Assembly (NCBI RefSeq): GCF_000279145.1
Contig: NC_018178.1
Span: 1,922,001-1,986,000 of the forward strand
Direction of reading: 5' to 3'
Length of the DNA: 64,000 bases
From: Melioribacter roseus P3M-2
GTDB lineage: Bacteria > Bacteroidota > Ignavibacteria > Ignavibacteriales > Melioribacteraceae
Position 1 is the first letter of the stretch. The number at the start of each line of letters is the position of its first letter. The notes below the pieces were generated by a model. It was given only the letters and a program-made list of their open reading frames with translations, did no database searches and was not told where the DNA came from. Below are positions 52,847 through 62,944 of the stretch, in pieces. The translations under genes were made by a program, and so were the position numbers.

Positions 52847-53716
52847 ATGGCTATTAGCGCTGCACAAGTTAAAGAGTTAAGAGAAAAAACCGGCGCCGGT
52901 ATGCTCGATTGCAAAAAAGCTCTCGAGGAGTCCAACGGCGATTTTGAAAAGGCTATCGAAATTTTGCGTAAAAAAGGAGCTGCCGTTGCTGCAAAAAGAG
53001 CGGAAAGAACAGCCAGCGAAGGTTTGATTCTTACAAAGGTATTCGATAACGGTAAATCCGCCGCTATTCTTGAAGTTAATTGTGAAACCGATTTTGTCGC
53101 AAAGAGCGACGATTTTGTAAAATTTGCGGAAAACGCGCTCGAACTTTTGCTCGAGCATAAACCCGAAAACGTAGATGCGTTATTGAATCTTTCGAAAGAC
53201 GGCAAAACGCTCAAAGACGCGCTTAACGATATTACGGGAAAAATAGGCGAGAAAATCGAAATTTCAAGATTCGATATCGTTAACGTCGAAAACGGTTTGA
53301 TTGTCGACTATATTCATCACGGCTCGAAATTGGGCGTTTTATTAGCCGCTGAAAATGTTCCTGAAGACAAGAAAGAAGATCTCGCTGTTATTATGAAAGA
53401 TATTGCTATGCAAATTGCGGCAATGAAACCCTTGACAATTTACCGCGAAGAAGTTGACAAAGACGTAGTAGAAAAGGAACTCGAAATTTACAAAGAAGTG
53501 GCTCGTAAAGAAGGCAAACCCGAACAGGTGCTCGAAAAAATTGCAACCGGTAAATTGAATAAATTCTACGAAGAAAACTGCCTCGTAGAGCAGGTCTTTG
53601 TTAAAGACAACGCCAAGAAAGTCGGCGCTTTAATCGATGAATTCAACAAAGCCAACGGCTCTCAGGTAAAATTGAAGACTTTCAGAAGATATCACACGAG
53701 CGACGAAAAAAAATAA
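52847..53716 (+). CDS. tsf: Translation elongation factor Ts
   Basis: The 289-residue protein begins AISAAQVKELREKTGAGMLDCKKAL and contains NCETDFVAKSDDF, as expected for EF-Ts, the nucleotide-exchange factor of EF-Tu. ATG 52847 is preferred, ten bases after GGAGG; an in-frame ATG at 52838 is only one base from that site. A strong terminator follows. Confidence 0.97.
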   Translation: MAISAAQVKELREKTGAGMLDCKKALEESNGDFEKAIEILRKKGAAVAAKRAERTASEGLILTKVFDNGKSAAILEVNCETDFVAKSDDFVKFAENALELLLEHKPENVDALLNLSKDGKTLKDALNDITGKIGEKIEISRFDIVNVENGLIVDYIHHGSKLGVLLAAENVPEDKKEDLAVIMKDIAMQIAAMKPLTIYREEVDKDVVEKELEIYKEVARKEGKPEQVLEKIATGKLNKFYEENCLVEQVFVKDNAKKVGALIDEFNKANGSQVKLKTFRRYHTSDEKK

Positions 53717-53722
53717 TCCGAT

Positions 53723-53760
53723 AAAAAAGGTCTTATTTTCAAATAAGACCTTTTTTTTTA
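53723..53760 (+). terminator. Strong terminator after tsf
   Basis: AAAAAAGGTCTTATTT and AAATAAGACCTTTTTT form a long, nearly perfect hairpin ending in nine T. It separates rpsB-tsf from pyrH-frr. Confidence 0.92.
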
Positions 53761-53796
53761 TATTGACTTACCCCTTTTAATTAATTCGAGTTTTTG

Positions 53797-54516
53797 ATGG
53801 CGGAATTAAAATACAAAAGAATTCTACTCAAGCTCAGCGGCGAATCCCTCATGGGCGCTCATTCATACGGTATCGACCCCGAAATACTAAATTATTTTGC
53901 CGATGAAATTATAAAGGTGCATAATCTCGGCGTGCAAATCGGCTTGGTTATAGGCGGAGGCAATATTTACAGAGGTTTGAACGCGTCTTCTCAGGGTATC
54001 GACAGAGTTACGGGCGATCAGATGGGGATGCTTGCAACCATTATAAATTCGCTAGCGCTCCAGAATACGCTCGAAAAAAAGGGCGTTTATACGCGACTGA
54101 TGAGCGCTATTAAAATGGAAGAAATTGCCGAGCCTTATATAAGACGCCGGGCAATTCGTCATCTCGAGAAGGGAAGAATCGTCATTTTCGGAGCCGGCAC
54201 AGGGCATCCGTATTTCAGCACCGATACCGCCGCTACTCTTCGCGCTGTGGAAATCGAAGCCGACGCAATATTCAAAGGCACTCGTGTCGACGGCGTTTTC
54301 GATTCGGACCCCGAAAAAAATCCGAATGCGAATATGTTCGACAAAATATCTTATATGGATGTTCTGCAGAATAATCTGAGAGTAATGGATCTAACCGCCA
54401 TCAGTTTGTGCAGAGAAAATAATTTGCCTATAATTGTGTTTAATATGGATAAAACCGATAATCTTTACAAGATTATTACCGGCGAACAAATAGGCACTTC
54501 TGTCGGAAATTATTAA
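53797..54516 (+). CDS. pyrH: UMP kinase
   Basis: The 239-residue amino-acid-kinase-fold enzyme has [26 protein letters not shown] and [19 protein letters not shown]. It phosphorylates UMP to UDP. The ATG at 53797 is preferred over a TTG at 53794. It is followed by frr after 24 bases, the common order. Confidence 0.96.
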   Translation: MAELKYKRILLKLSGESLMGAHSYGIDPEILNYFADEIIKVHNLGVQIGLVIGGGNIYRGLNASSQGIDRVTGDQMGMLATIINSLALQNTLEKKGVYTRLMSAIKMEEIAEPYIRRRAIRHLEKGRIVIFGAGTGHPYFSTDTAATLRAVEIEADAIFKGTRVDGVFDSDPEKNPNANMFDKISYMDVLQNNLRVMDLTAISLCRENNLPIIVFNMDKTDNLYKIITGEQIGTSVGNY

Positions 54517-54540
54517 TTTTACAATAAAAACGGGGCTGTT

Positions 54541-55101
54541 ATGAATACACATCCAGTAATTAAAGACGCCAAAAACAGAATGGATAAGAGCATAGAAGCG
54601 TTCAGAAGCGAGATAGCCAAAATAAGAACGGGCAAAGCTACAACTGCGCTCCTCGACGGCATTAAGGTTGAATATTACGGCTCCATGTCTCCTCTAAACC
54701 AGGTGGCTAACGTAACGGTTTTGGACGCGCACACTCTTTCGATTACGCCCTGGGATAAGTCCGTTATCGGAGCCATCGAAAAAGCCATTATGACCGCAGA
54801 CCTCGGTTTGAATCCCGTTAACGACGGCACCAATATCAAAGTTCCTATTCCTCCTTTAACCGAGGAAAGGAGAAAAGAATTGGTTAAACTCGTTAAAAAA
54901 TTCGGCGAGGACGCCAAAATAGCTCTTCGAAACGTTAGACGAGACGCTAACGACCATCTGAAAAAAATGGAAAAGAACAAAGAAATTACTGAAGACCAAT
55001 TAAAAGACCTCGAAAAAGAAGTACAAAAAGTCACCGATGAACATATCGCCAAGGTTGATGAAATGATCAAGCATAAAGAAAAAGAAATTATGCAGGTATA
55101 A
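54541..55101 (+). CDS. frr: Ribosome recycling factor
   Basis: The 186-residue protein has the RRF pattern: RMDKSIEAFRSEIAKIRTGKA, ALLDGIKVEYYG and the C-terminal VRRDANDHLKKMEKNKEITED. It splits post-termination ribosomes with EF-G. It forms a pair with pyrH and is followed by a terminator. Confidence 0.97.
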   Translation: MNTHPVIKDAKNRMDKSIEAFRSEIAKIRTGKATTALLDGIKVEYYGSMSPLNQVANVTVLDAHTLSITPWDKSVIGAIEKAIMTADLGLNPVNDGTNIKVPIPPLTEERRKELVKLVKKFGEDAKIALRNVRRDANDHLKKMEKNKEITEDQLKDLEKEVQKVTDEHIAKVDEMIKHKEKEIMQV

Positions 55102-55114
55102 TCACCTCAAAGTC

Positions 55115-55147
55115 GCCCCGTATAAAATATACGGGGCAAAAATTTTT
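55115..55147 (+). terminator. Terminator after frr
   Basis: GCCCCGTATA, three A, TATACGGGGC form a perfect 10-bp stem followed by five A and five T, beginning 14 bases after the frr stop. Confidence 0.85.
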
Positions 55148-55263
55148 GCCTTTTCATGTGAATCTTTCCCCGAGTAAAATCGTCAAAATCTCCGAGCACT
55201 TTAAAACTATAATCCATATTTTAGTATACAAATAAATAAATCAAACAAGTTTTCGAGGCGTTT

Positions 55264-57516
55264 ATGTCAACACTTAAAGAAGAAGCTCTTCGTTATCACA
55301 GCGAGGGCCGAAAAGGCAAAATAGAAGTTGTGCCTACCAAACCGTGCTATACCGCGCGCGAACTTTCGCTGGCTTATACGCCGGGCGTAGCCGAACCGTG
55401 CAGAGAAATAGCCAGAAACGACGACGACGTTTATAATTATACCGCCAAGGGTAATCTTGTGGCGGTTGTTTCGAACGGGACGGCTGTTCTGGGACTCGGA
55501 GATATCGGCCCGCACGCCGGTAAACCGGTCATGGAAGGTAAGGGAGTATTGTTCAAAAGGTTTGCCGACATCGACGTTTTCGATATCGAAATTAATACCA
55601 AAGACCCGAAAGAATTAATCAAAGCAGTACAGCTGCTCGAACCTACCTTCGGAGGCATTAATCTGGAAGATATTAAAGCTCCGGAATGTTTTGAGATCGA
55701 AGAAGAATTGATAAGGACAATGAATATTCCCGTCTTTCACGACGACCAGCACGGGACGGCAATAATATCCTGCGCCGCGTTAATCAATGCCGCCGAGATT
55801 GCCGGAAAAGAACTGAAGGACTTGAAAATAGTGGTCTCGGGCGCGGGAGCTTCTGCAATATCGTGCTGCAATATGTATATAGCGGCAGGCGCCTCGAGAG
55901 AAAATATTTCGATGTTCGATTCCAAAGGGCATATTAATAAGAAGAGAAACGACCTGAACAAGTACAAAGAACAGTTTGCGCAGGAAGTTGTTTATAACGA
56001 TTTAGCCGATGCTATGAAAGGCGCCGATGTTTTTATCGGTCTGTCGAAAGGGAATGTGGTCAGCAAAGAGATGGTACAATCGATGGCGAAGAATCCTATT
56101 GTTTTTGCTATGGCTAATCCCGATCCAGAGATTACTTATGATGATGCAATTGAAGCAAGAAGCGACGTTATTATGGCTACGGGCAGAAGCGATTATCCGA
56201 ATCAGGTAAATAACGTGCTGGGATTCCCGTTTATTTTCAGAGGCGCTCTCGATGTAAGAGCGCGCAAGATTAATCAGGAAATGAAAATGGCGGCAGTAAA
56301 AGCGCTGGCTAAACTGGCGAAGGAAAAAGTGCCCGAAGTCGTATTGCACGCATACGGAGGTAAGGAATTCTCTTTCGGTCCTGAATACATCATTCCAAAA
56401 CCCTTCGACCCGCGCGTTTTATGGTATGTGGCTCCCGCTGTAGCAAAAGCCGCAATGGATACAGGAGTGGCGCGAAAACCAATTGAAGATTTCGAAGCAT
56501 ATAAAGAACAGTTGCAGGAACGTCTCGGATTCTCGACTGAAATCGTAAGGGTAATGCTCCACAAGGCAAGAAAGAGCCCTAAGAAAATTGTTTATGCCGA
56601 AGGGGAAGAAGAAAAAATCATTAGAGCTGCGCATTCTGTCTACGAAGAAAATATCGGCTTGCCAGTTCTGCTCGGAAACGAATCTGTTATTAAAAGTAAA
56701 ATAAAGGAGCTCGAATACGACGAAAAAATATTTGAAATTATCGATCCGGAAAACTCGAATAAACTCGAGAAATATGCCGAAGCTTTTTACAAAAAACGCC
56801 AGCGTAAAGGCGTTACTCCGAGAGACGCCAGACAAATGATGAAACAACCGAATTATTTCGGAGCTATGATGGTCGAAATGGGAGACGCAGACGCGCTGTT
56901 GAGCGGATTGACTTCTCACTATCCTCAGACAATTCGTCCCGCTCTTCAGTGTATCGGCGTTAAAGAGGGCTTTAAGATTGTTTCGGGAATGTATATTGTA
57001 ATTATAAAACGAAAAATCTTTTTCTTTGCCGATACTACGGTAAACGTCGACCCGACTGCCGAGCAATTGGCAGAAATTGCAATAAGCGCCGCGGAAACCG
57101 TAAAGGTATTCGATCTGACGCCGAAGATTGCCATGCTCTCCTTCAGTAATTTCGGTAGCGCCCCAAGCCCTCAGTCGCGTAAAGTCGCCGAAGCGGTTCG
57201 CATAGTTAAAGAGAAAAGACCGGATTTGTTAATCGACGGAGAAATGCAAGCCGATACGGCCGTTGTTCCCGAACGCCTCGAATCCGAATTTCCCTTTTCG
57301 GATTTAAAAGGCGGCGCCAATGTGCTGATATTTCCCAATCTCGATGCGGGCAATATTTCGTATAAATTATTGCAACGTTTGACTGACGCCACCGTCATCG
57401 GTCCTATTCTGATGGGTATGAAAAAACCCGTTCACGTTCTTCAAAGAGGCGATACCGTAAGAGATATAATAAATATGACGGCTATAGCGGCTGTCGAAGC
57501 TGAAAACAAAAAGTAA
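55264..57516 (+). CDS. maeB: NADP-dependent malic enzyme, MaeB type
   Basis: The 750-residue protein joins a malic enzyme domain ([33 protein letters not shown]) to a C-terminal phosphotransacetylase-like domain (from about residue 430; [16 protein letters not shown] and [20 protein letters not shown]), the standard MaeB form. It decarboxylates malate to pyruvate with NADP. In such fusions the C-terminal part senses acetyl-CoA and lacks catalysis. It is a single gene between two terminators. Confidence 0.96.
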   Translation: MSTLKEEALRYHSEGRKGKIEVVPTKPCYTARELSLAYTPGVAEPCREIARNDDDVYNYTAKGNLVAVVSNGTAVLGLGDIGPHAGKPVMEGKGVLFKRFADIDVFDIEINTKDPKELIKAVQLLEPTFGGINLEDIKAPECFEIEEELIRTMNIPVFHDDQHGTAIISCAALINAAEIAGKELKDLKIVVSGAGASAISCCNMYIAAGASRENISMFDSKGHINKKRNDLNKYKEQFAQEVVYNDLADAMKGADVFIGLSKGNVVSKEMVQSMAKNPIVFAMANPDPEITYDDAIEARSDVIMATGRSDYPNQVNNVLGFPFIFRGALDVRARKINQEMKMAAVKALAKLAKEKVPEVVLHAYGGKEFSFGPEYIIPKPFDPRVLWYVAPAVAKAAMDTGVARKPIEDFEAYKEQLQERLGFSTEIVRVMLHKARKSPKKIVYAEGEEEKIIRAAHSVYEENIGLPVLLGNESVIKSKIKELEYDEKIFEIIDPENSNKLEKYAEAFYKKRQRKGVTPRDARQMMKQPNYFGAMMVEMGDADALLSGLTSHYPQTIRPALQCIGVKEGFKIVSGMYIVIIKRKIFFFADTTVNVDPTAEQLAEIAISAAETVKVFDLTPKIAMLSFSNFGSAPSPQSRKVAEAVRIVKEKRPDLLIDGEMQADTAVVPERLESEFPFSDLKGGANVLIFPNLDAGNISYKLLQRLTDATVIGPILMGMKKPVHVLQRGDTVRDIINMTAIAAVEAENKK

Positions 57517-57521
57517 GAGAT

Positions 57522-57550
57522 AGGGGCGGTATGACGCCGCCCCTCTTTTT
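57522..57550 (+). terminator. Terminator after maeB
   Basis: AGGGGCGG and CCGCCCCT pair over a 7-base loop, followed by C and five T. Confidence 0.9.
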
Positions 57551-57568
57551 GACCTTAATAATTAACCG

Positions 57569-58195
57569 ATGTTACGTAATATTATTTATATATCCGCAAG
57601 TATTGTAATTTTTTTTCTGGGACTTGTTCTCTATGGCGTGTTCCTTAATATGAATCAGGAAAGCCTTGCAGAGATAATGTCGCGTAAAGGATTGAAACAA
57701 TTAAATAACGTTTCGATTTTAATCGACAGAAAAAATTATAAACTGGAATTATACTCGGAGAATAATTTAATAAAAACTTATAAAGTTGTCTTCGGACAAA
57801 ACAACGGCAGCGTAAAAAAGTCCGCAAACGATCTTATTACGCCGGCGGGAAAATACTTCGTTTGCGAAATTGACTCGATGCACAAATATTATAAATTCAT
57901 TCATATTAATTATCCTAATGCTTACGATGCGGCGGAAGCTCTTCGAAAAGGATATATAAACGAAGAGGATTGCGCAAGGATTATCGAAGCCGGCGAAAAA
58001 AAAAATTGCCCCCCTGAGGATACGCCCTTAGGTTCGGGAATCGGTATACACGGAATAGGCAAATACGATTATATTTTCAGAAATCTTCCATTTGCGTTTA
58101 ATTGGACAAACGGTTCTGCCGCTGTCAGCAACAGAGACATCGACGAACTTTGTTCCGTAGTTAAAATCGGCACACCGGTAACCATTATTCATTGA
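57569..58195 (+). CDS. L,D-transpeptidase-like (YkuD) protein with Ser at the Cys site
   Basis: The 208-residue protein has one N-terminal membrane anchor (ISASIVIFFLGLVLYGVF) and a YkuD-type domain with DRKNYKLELYSENNLIKTYKV, DTPLGSGIGIHGIG and NWTNGSAAVSNRDIDEL. In this subgroup the usual catalytic stretch reads WTxGC(I/V)A; here the place of Cys is Ser183 (His161 is kept). The codon is TCT, one base from the Cys codon TGT. The domain may thus be inactive or use Ser. Its stop overlaps or touches the BamA/TamA gene start, so they are probably cotranscribed. Confidence 0.82.
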   Translation: MLRNIIYISASIVIFFLGLVLYGVFLNMNQESLAEIMSRKGLKQLNNVSILIDRKNYKLELYSENNLIKTYKVVFGQNNGSVKKSANDLITPAGKYFVCEIDSMHKYYKFIHINYPNAYDAAEALRKGYINEEDCARIIEAGEKKNCPPEDTPLGSGIGIHGIGKYDYIFRNLPFAFNWTNGSAAVSNRDIDELCSVVKIGTPVTIIH

Positions 58196-58203
58196 CGGAA
58201 AAA

Positions 58204-60324
58204 GTGAAAAGATTTTATATCATATTAAATCTGATTTTAATCGTTTCTTTTGCGTTCGCTCAGCAGGAGAAATACGAACTGACGAAAATCAATTTTGAAG
58301 GCAATAATTCTGTCTCCGACGGAGAACTACGCAGAATAATTGTTTCAAGGGAAACTCCGGGCTGGTTCTCGCAATTCTTAAATTCAATCTCGAATTTCGG
58401 TAAATCGCCGGTATATTTCGATTCACTGCTAATTTCTGCCGACCTGCAATCAATTAAAGATTATTATCATTCCAACGGCTTTTTTAAAGTAAGAGTTTCT
58501 TATGATTACACGTTGTCGGACGGAGAAGCGACGCTCAATTATTACATAAACGAATCCGACCCTGCCATTATTAAAGAACTCAATCTTAAGGGATTGGAAT
58601 CGATACCCGAATCGTTCAGGGAATTATTGTACAACCGCGTCTCAAAGGATACGGGGCGGATATATCGAGACGATATAATTGAAAACAATAAAAATTACGT
58701 AATCGGATTTTTGAGAGACAACGGTTATATGCTGGCATCGAACGAACCGCCTGAAATTCTGGTCGATACGGTCAAAAACACAGTGGTTGCAAATATTACT
58801 TTTTCTCCGGGCGACAGATACCGTATAAGCGAAGTCCGCACATCGATTACCGGCGTTGGCAAGGAAAACATAACCGACGAACTTTTGAAACAAATCGTCG
58901 GAATTAAACCGGGCGACTATTACAGCAATTATCAGATACAAAGAGGACAGGTGCGCCTTTACAGAACCGAACTTTTTACGTCTGCGATTATTAACAGTGT
59001 GATTTCGGATACGGCTAATAATTACGTGCCGCTTGTAATAAGCGCCGACGTCGGTAAATTAAACGAGCTCTCCCCCGAACTGATTATGAATAACGAGGAT
59101 AATACATTTAATATGGGTTTGGGACTCAGTTTTACGAAAAAGAATTTTCTAGGCGACGCCAGAAAATTTACCGTTTCTTCTTCTGCGGCAGCTCAGAATT
59201 TTACCGAATTTATTAAACATCCTTCGTTTGCCGACTCTTCAATCTTCGGTTATTTCGACACGCGTATTGTAATCGAACAGCCTTTTCTCTTCGGTAAACC
59301 GATCAATACCAAGTACGAAACTTATTTTACGACTCAAAAAAGGAAAGAGGAATATAATTCGTTTATCTACGGAGCCAAGCTAAGCTTCGATTTCGAATTG
59401 CCGCAATACACCTATTTCAATTCGTTGAGCGCATACTTGAACATCGAAAGAGCGGAGTATAAATACAAAGACTTGTATCTGATAAATTTACTCAGTCTTG
59501 ACTATCAGCGTCTGAATTATCCGAAACAGGAAGCAGATTCGCTTTCCCGGTATTATATCTATAATGTTCTTGGCGGCGAATTGGTGCGCAGCGGAATCAA
59601 CGCATTAATAGGAGTCTCTTTCGGAACAAATCAAACAAACGACATTTTTTTCCCTACAAGGGGCTACGCTTTGAATTTTCTTCTTGAGGAAGGCAATTCG
59701 ATACCATATTTACTGAGTCGAGCCTTCGGCAACGGATTCGACAGACCTCTCTTCTTTAAGGCGTCTTTCACTTCCTCGTTCTTTATCCCGGTCTATAATT
59801 CGCCTGAAAACTCGCTCGGACTGAAATTAAAAGCCGGCAACATCTTTAATTATTACGGTGACAAAGCGGGTATTTCGATAAATCAACGTTTTTATTCCGG
59901 CGGCAGTAATTCGGTAAGAGGTTGGAGTACGAGACAGCTCGTGCCGCCACAGATTTTATTGCCTTTTGAAAAATTGAGTCAGTTGACGCTCGAAGATTTG
60001 GAAGCGATACTGGCAAAAGGAGCTCCCACGGGAGGATTTTTCCTGCTGGAAGGTTCGCTCGAAACAAGAAACCGAATAGTCGGGAATTTCGGCGGAGTAG
60101 CGTTTATTGATTTCGGAAATACATTGAACGGAGCGGCGGATTTCCGATTCGATCGAATTGCAGTCGCCGCGGGATTCGGGTTTCGCTATTATTCGGAATT
60201 CGCTCCTTTGAGAATCGATTTCGGCTTTAAGATTTACGACCCGAACGACAGGCGTAATTTCTTCCGCAAGCAATTGTGGAATGAATTATTGCAATTCCAT
60301 GTTGGCATTGGCGAAGCTTTCTGA
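58204..60324 (+). CDS. BamA/TamA-family outer-membrane assembly protein
   Basis: The product is about 706 residues. I favour GTG 58204 (an in-frame TTG at 58192 is possible), because it gives a clean signal peptide ending in SFAFAQQ and has ACGGAA ahead. Several POTRA domains follow (YELTKINFEGNNSVSDGELRR, a second near PAIIKELNLKGLESIPE, a third near RYRISEVRTSITG), then an Omp85 barrel with the loop motif GGSNSVRGWSTRQL and a final IGEAF aromatic end. It inserts barrel proteins in the outer membrane or exports a substrate; the small POTRA number suits TamA-like proteins. Confidence 0.88.
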   Translation: MKRFYIILNLILIVSFAFAQQEKYELTKINFEGNNSVSDGELRRIIVSRETPGWFSQFLNSISNFGKSPVYFDSLLISADLQSIKDYYHSNGFFKVRVSYDYTLSDGEATLNYYINESDPAIIKELNLKGLESIPESFRELLYNRVSKDTGRIYRDDIIENNKNYVIGFLRDNGYMLASNEPPEILVDTVKNTVVANITFSPGDRYRISEVRTSITGVGKENITDELLKQIVGIKPGDYYSNYQIQRGQVRLYRTELFTSAIINSVISDTANNYVPLVISADVGKLNELSPELIMNNEDNTFNMGLGLSFTKKNFLGDARKFTVSSSAAAQNFTEFIKHPSFADSSIFGYFDTRIVIEQPFLFGKPINTKYETYFTTQKRKEEYNSFIYGAKLSFDFELPQYTYFNSLSAYLNIERAEYKYKDLYLINLLSLDYQRLNYPKQEADSLSRYYIYNVLGGELVRSGINALIGVSFGTNQTNDIFFPTRGYALNFLLEEGNSIPYLLSRAFGNGFDRPLFFKASFTSSFFIPVYNSPENSLGLKLKAGNIFNYYGDKAGISINQRFYSGGSNSVRGWSTRQLVPPQILLPFEKLSQLTLEDLEAILAKGAPTGGFFLLEGSLETRNRIVGNFGGVAFIDFGNTLNGAADFRFDRIAVAAGFGFRYYSEFAPLRIDFGFKIYDPNDRRNFFRKQLWNELLQFHVGIGEAF

Positions 60325-60469
60325 TATTAATAAATTTTATTAAAATGATAACTGATCCGTCCGCTTTTTTGTCGGCGAGGCGCTTCTTTTTATTGAAAAA
60401 TCTATTCTTTTTTATTTGGCATTTATTATGTTAATAATTAGAACAATTATTAAAGATATGAGGGAGAAT

Positions 60470-62641
60470 ATGAAAAACAAGTTATCGGTAATTTTGATGT
60501 TGTTTGCGCTATATAATTTAGCCTATTCTCAACAAAACAGGATTCGATACAATAATCAAAATTTGTTTTTAAATGGGGCTAATTTGGCATGGCTCAATTT
60601 TGCAAACGATATCGGACCGGGCGAAACGGATTTCGAAACATTCGGAAATGTTCTCCTTAAGCTTCACGATAACGGCGGCAATTCCCTAAGATGGTGGCTC
60701 CATACGAACGGAGCGAATACGCCGGAATTTGACCAAAACGGATTTGTGATAGGGCCCGGAGAAGGGACTATAGAAGACCTAAAGAAAGCTCTGGATATAG
60801 CGTGGGAACGTGAAATCGGAGTTATTCTATGCCTCTGGTCGTTCGACATGCTGCGAACGAGCAACGGCAATACTGTCATCGACAGAAATATGATGCTGCT
60901 AACCGATACGGTATACACAAAAGCATACATCGAAAAAGCATTGATTCCTATGGTCGATTCTTTGAAAGGTCATCCCGCTATAATTGCCTGGGAAATTTTT
61001 AATGAGCCGGAAGGCATGAGCGACGAGTTCGGTTGGGCGGATATTAAACACGTTCCGATGTCTGCAATCCAAAGATTCGTTAATTTGTGCGCCGGCGCAA
61101 TTCATCGCGCCGATTCGACAGCGCAGGTGACAAACGGAACCTGGCATATAAAAGCTTTGACTGATGTGCCTACGGCAAAAATGGCAAAAATCGATTACCG
61201 ACAATTACCCGCAAACCGATTGAAAGAAATTACCGAGGAATTCAATTCCGCTCATCATTTGTCTTTGACCGGCGATCAGATGGCGGACTATCTCAATCGG
61301 ATTTCGAGTATCATGAATTATAATTATTATGCTGACGACAGATTAATTGAAGCCGGAGGGGATCCCGACGGCATTCTCGATTTTTACACCGTTCACTATT
61401 ACGATCACGGGGAAGGAACTGCCGTATCGCCGTTTCATAATCCCGCATCCAAATGGGGACTGTCCAAACCCCTTGTAGTTGCGGAATTTCATATGAAAAA
61501 TACACTTGGCATTGCAACGGAAAACCTCTATAAAACTCTTTTCCAAAACGGATATGCAGGCGCTCTGGCTTGGTCGTGGACCGACAATCAAGTGTCGAAA
61601 AAAGAGCAGATACTGGCCGGAATTAAATCGGTTTGGGATTCCTACAGGTCGGAAGTAGACGTTATCGGAATTAGCGGCGATTGGCCGATAGTATCGATAG
61701 TGGCTCCGGCAGATAAATCGGTTTTTGACGAAGGCACGGATGTAACCATCGAGGCGGATGCAAGCGATCCCGACGGCGAAGTGGTAAGCGTGGAATTTTT
61801 TGCAAACGATACGATGAAAATAGGCGAAGTAAATCAAGCGCCGTATCGAATCATATGGACGAATATCGAACCGGATCATTATAAATTAACGGCTGTTGCC
61901 ACCGACGACAAAGGCTTAAAGAGAGAATCCGAACCGGTGTATATTACCGTCGGCGAGCCGCCTTTTATTCGCTTGGAAGCGGAAAGAGCTCAACGTTCGG
62001 GTACCGGAATGACGATTGTCAGCGACCCGACTGCCAGCGGTTTTGCATACGTCGATATTAAAACAAACGACCAGAATGCAAAGATTATCTGGACATTTCA
62101 AAACTATCTTCAAGAAGGCGACTACGAAATCCGCTTTGCCGCAAGATTGGCATACGACACTCCCAAAAGCCAGTTTATCTATGTGAACGACGAGCTGGTA
62201 ACGGAATACGAATTTACAGGCGGGCAATCCGAATGGAAAGAGTTTCCTCTAACTGTGCCCCTAAAAGAAGGAGAAAATAAGGTCGAAATGAGGATGTCTT
62301 GGGGTTGGATGCAGGTCGATTATCTGGCTGTCCCTCGCGACATAGCAACCGATATCGATATGAGACAGGAATTACCGTCCGAGTTTGCGCTTTTGCAGAA
62401 TTATCCTAATCCGTTTAATCCGACTACGACAATAAGTTACAATATATCGAAGACCGCCAAAGTGCGCATAAGCGTCTACGACGCGCTGGGCAGGGAAGTA
62501 AGAGAATTGGTTAACGAATTAAAAACGCCCGGCAGTTATAATGTTGAATTTGACGGGACGGGACTGGCGAGCGGAATCTATTTTTACAGGCTCGAAACCG
62601 AAGGTCGGAGCAAAGTAAAAAGTATGCTTTTGATGAAGTAA
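60470..62641 (+). CDS. Secreted GH5-like mannanase/cellulase with Ig, CBM and T9SS domain
   Basis: ATG 60470 follows AGGGAG and yields a signal peptide (cleavage near AYSQQ). The 723-residue protein has a clan GH-A catalytic domain (about 20-405) with acid/base Glu179 in IFNEPEG and nucleophile Glu339 in VVAEFHMK. Next come an Ig-like domain (PIVSIVAPADKSVFDEGTD), a CBM35/CBM6-like domain (about 500-620, FIRLEAERAQRSG) and the type IX sorting domain (LLQNYPNPFNPTTTISY). It probably attacks beta-mannan or a related backbone outside the cell. It is a single gene with a terminator-like hairpin behind it. Confidence 0.87.
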   Translation: MKNKLSVILMLFALYNLAYSQQNRIRYNNQNLFLNGANLAWLNFANDIGPGETDFETFGNVLLKLHDNGGNSLRWWLHTNGANTPEFDQNGFVIGPGEGTIEDLKKALDIAWEREIGVILCLWSFDMLRTSNGNTVIDRNMMLLTDTVYTKAYIEKALIPMVDSLKGHPAIIAWEIFNEPEGMSDEFGWADIKHVPMSAIQRFVNLCAGAIHRADSTAQVTNGTWHIKALTDVPTAKMAKIDYRQLPANRLKEITEEFNSAHHLSLTGDQMADYLNRISSIMNYNYYADDRLIEAGGDPDGILDFYTVHYYDHGEGTAVSPFHNPASKWGLSKPLVVAEFHMKNTLGIATENLYKTLFQNGYAGALAWSWTDNQVSKKEQILAGIKSVWDSYRSEVDVIGISGDWPIVSIVAPADKSVFDEGTDVTIEADASDPDGEVVSVEFFANDTMKIGEVNQAPYRIIWTNIEPDHYKLTAVATDDKGLKRESEPVYITVGEPPFIRLEAERAQRSGTGMTIVSDPTASGFAYVDIKTNDQNAKIIWTFQNYLQEGDYEIRFAARLAYDTPKSQFIYVNDELVTEYEFTGGQSEWKEFPLTVPLKEGENKVEMRMSWGWMQVDYLAVPRDIATDIDMRQELPSEFALLQNYPNPFNPTTTISYNISKTAKVRISVYDALGREVRELVNELKTPGSYNVEFDGTGLASGIYFYRLETEGRSKVKSMLLMK

Positions 62642-62944
62642 CGGTTCGACTACAAAGGGTGAAAACGGTTCCTTCGGAAATACGGGAACCGTTTCTCTCG
62701 ATGTCTTTATTCAAAAATCCCAGGGAAACAGTTTCCCGGATACTTATTTGGATAATTACGGTTAATTATTCGGTCGTGTTGTACAATCCCGGAACGAATC
62801 CTGCCATTGAGCCAAGTTCTTCATTTCTGATTAATTCCGTGTGGCGATATTACTAAGAAGCCGGAAAAAGAAGGACAAGATGTATTATTTTGTAAAGAGC
62901 CAATTTTTATCTAAATTTAAAGTCAATTTTTTCGGAGATTTTAA
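62642..62944. other. Intergenic region of about 300 bases before yicC
   Basis: It holds the hairpin at 62663-62694 and a second small inverted repeat GGGAAAC-A-GTTTCCC near 62721-62737. I see no convincing gene: the 65-codon frame at 62659-62856 starts at GTG inside the hairpin and has no ribosome site. The AT-rich last 80 bases probably hold the yicC promoter, but no full consensus is present. Confidence 0.6.
62663..62694 (+). terminator. Hairpin after the GH5-like gene
   Basis: AAACGGTTCC pairs with GGAACCGTTT (10 bp, 12-base loop), starting 22 bases after the stop. It is followed by CTCTC, not a pure U-run, so termination may be imperfect. Confidence 0.65.

Noticed and set aside
60325-60469. 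Possible terminator between the BamA/TamA gene and the GH5-like gene
   Set aside because: GC-containing words around CCGCTTTTTTGTCGG do not form a stem of useful length.
62659-62856. 65-codon frame between the GH5-like gene and yicC
   Set aside because: Starts at GTG inside a terminator-like hairpin, has no ribosome binding site and no recognisable sequence pattern.
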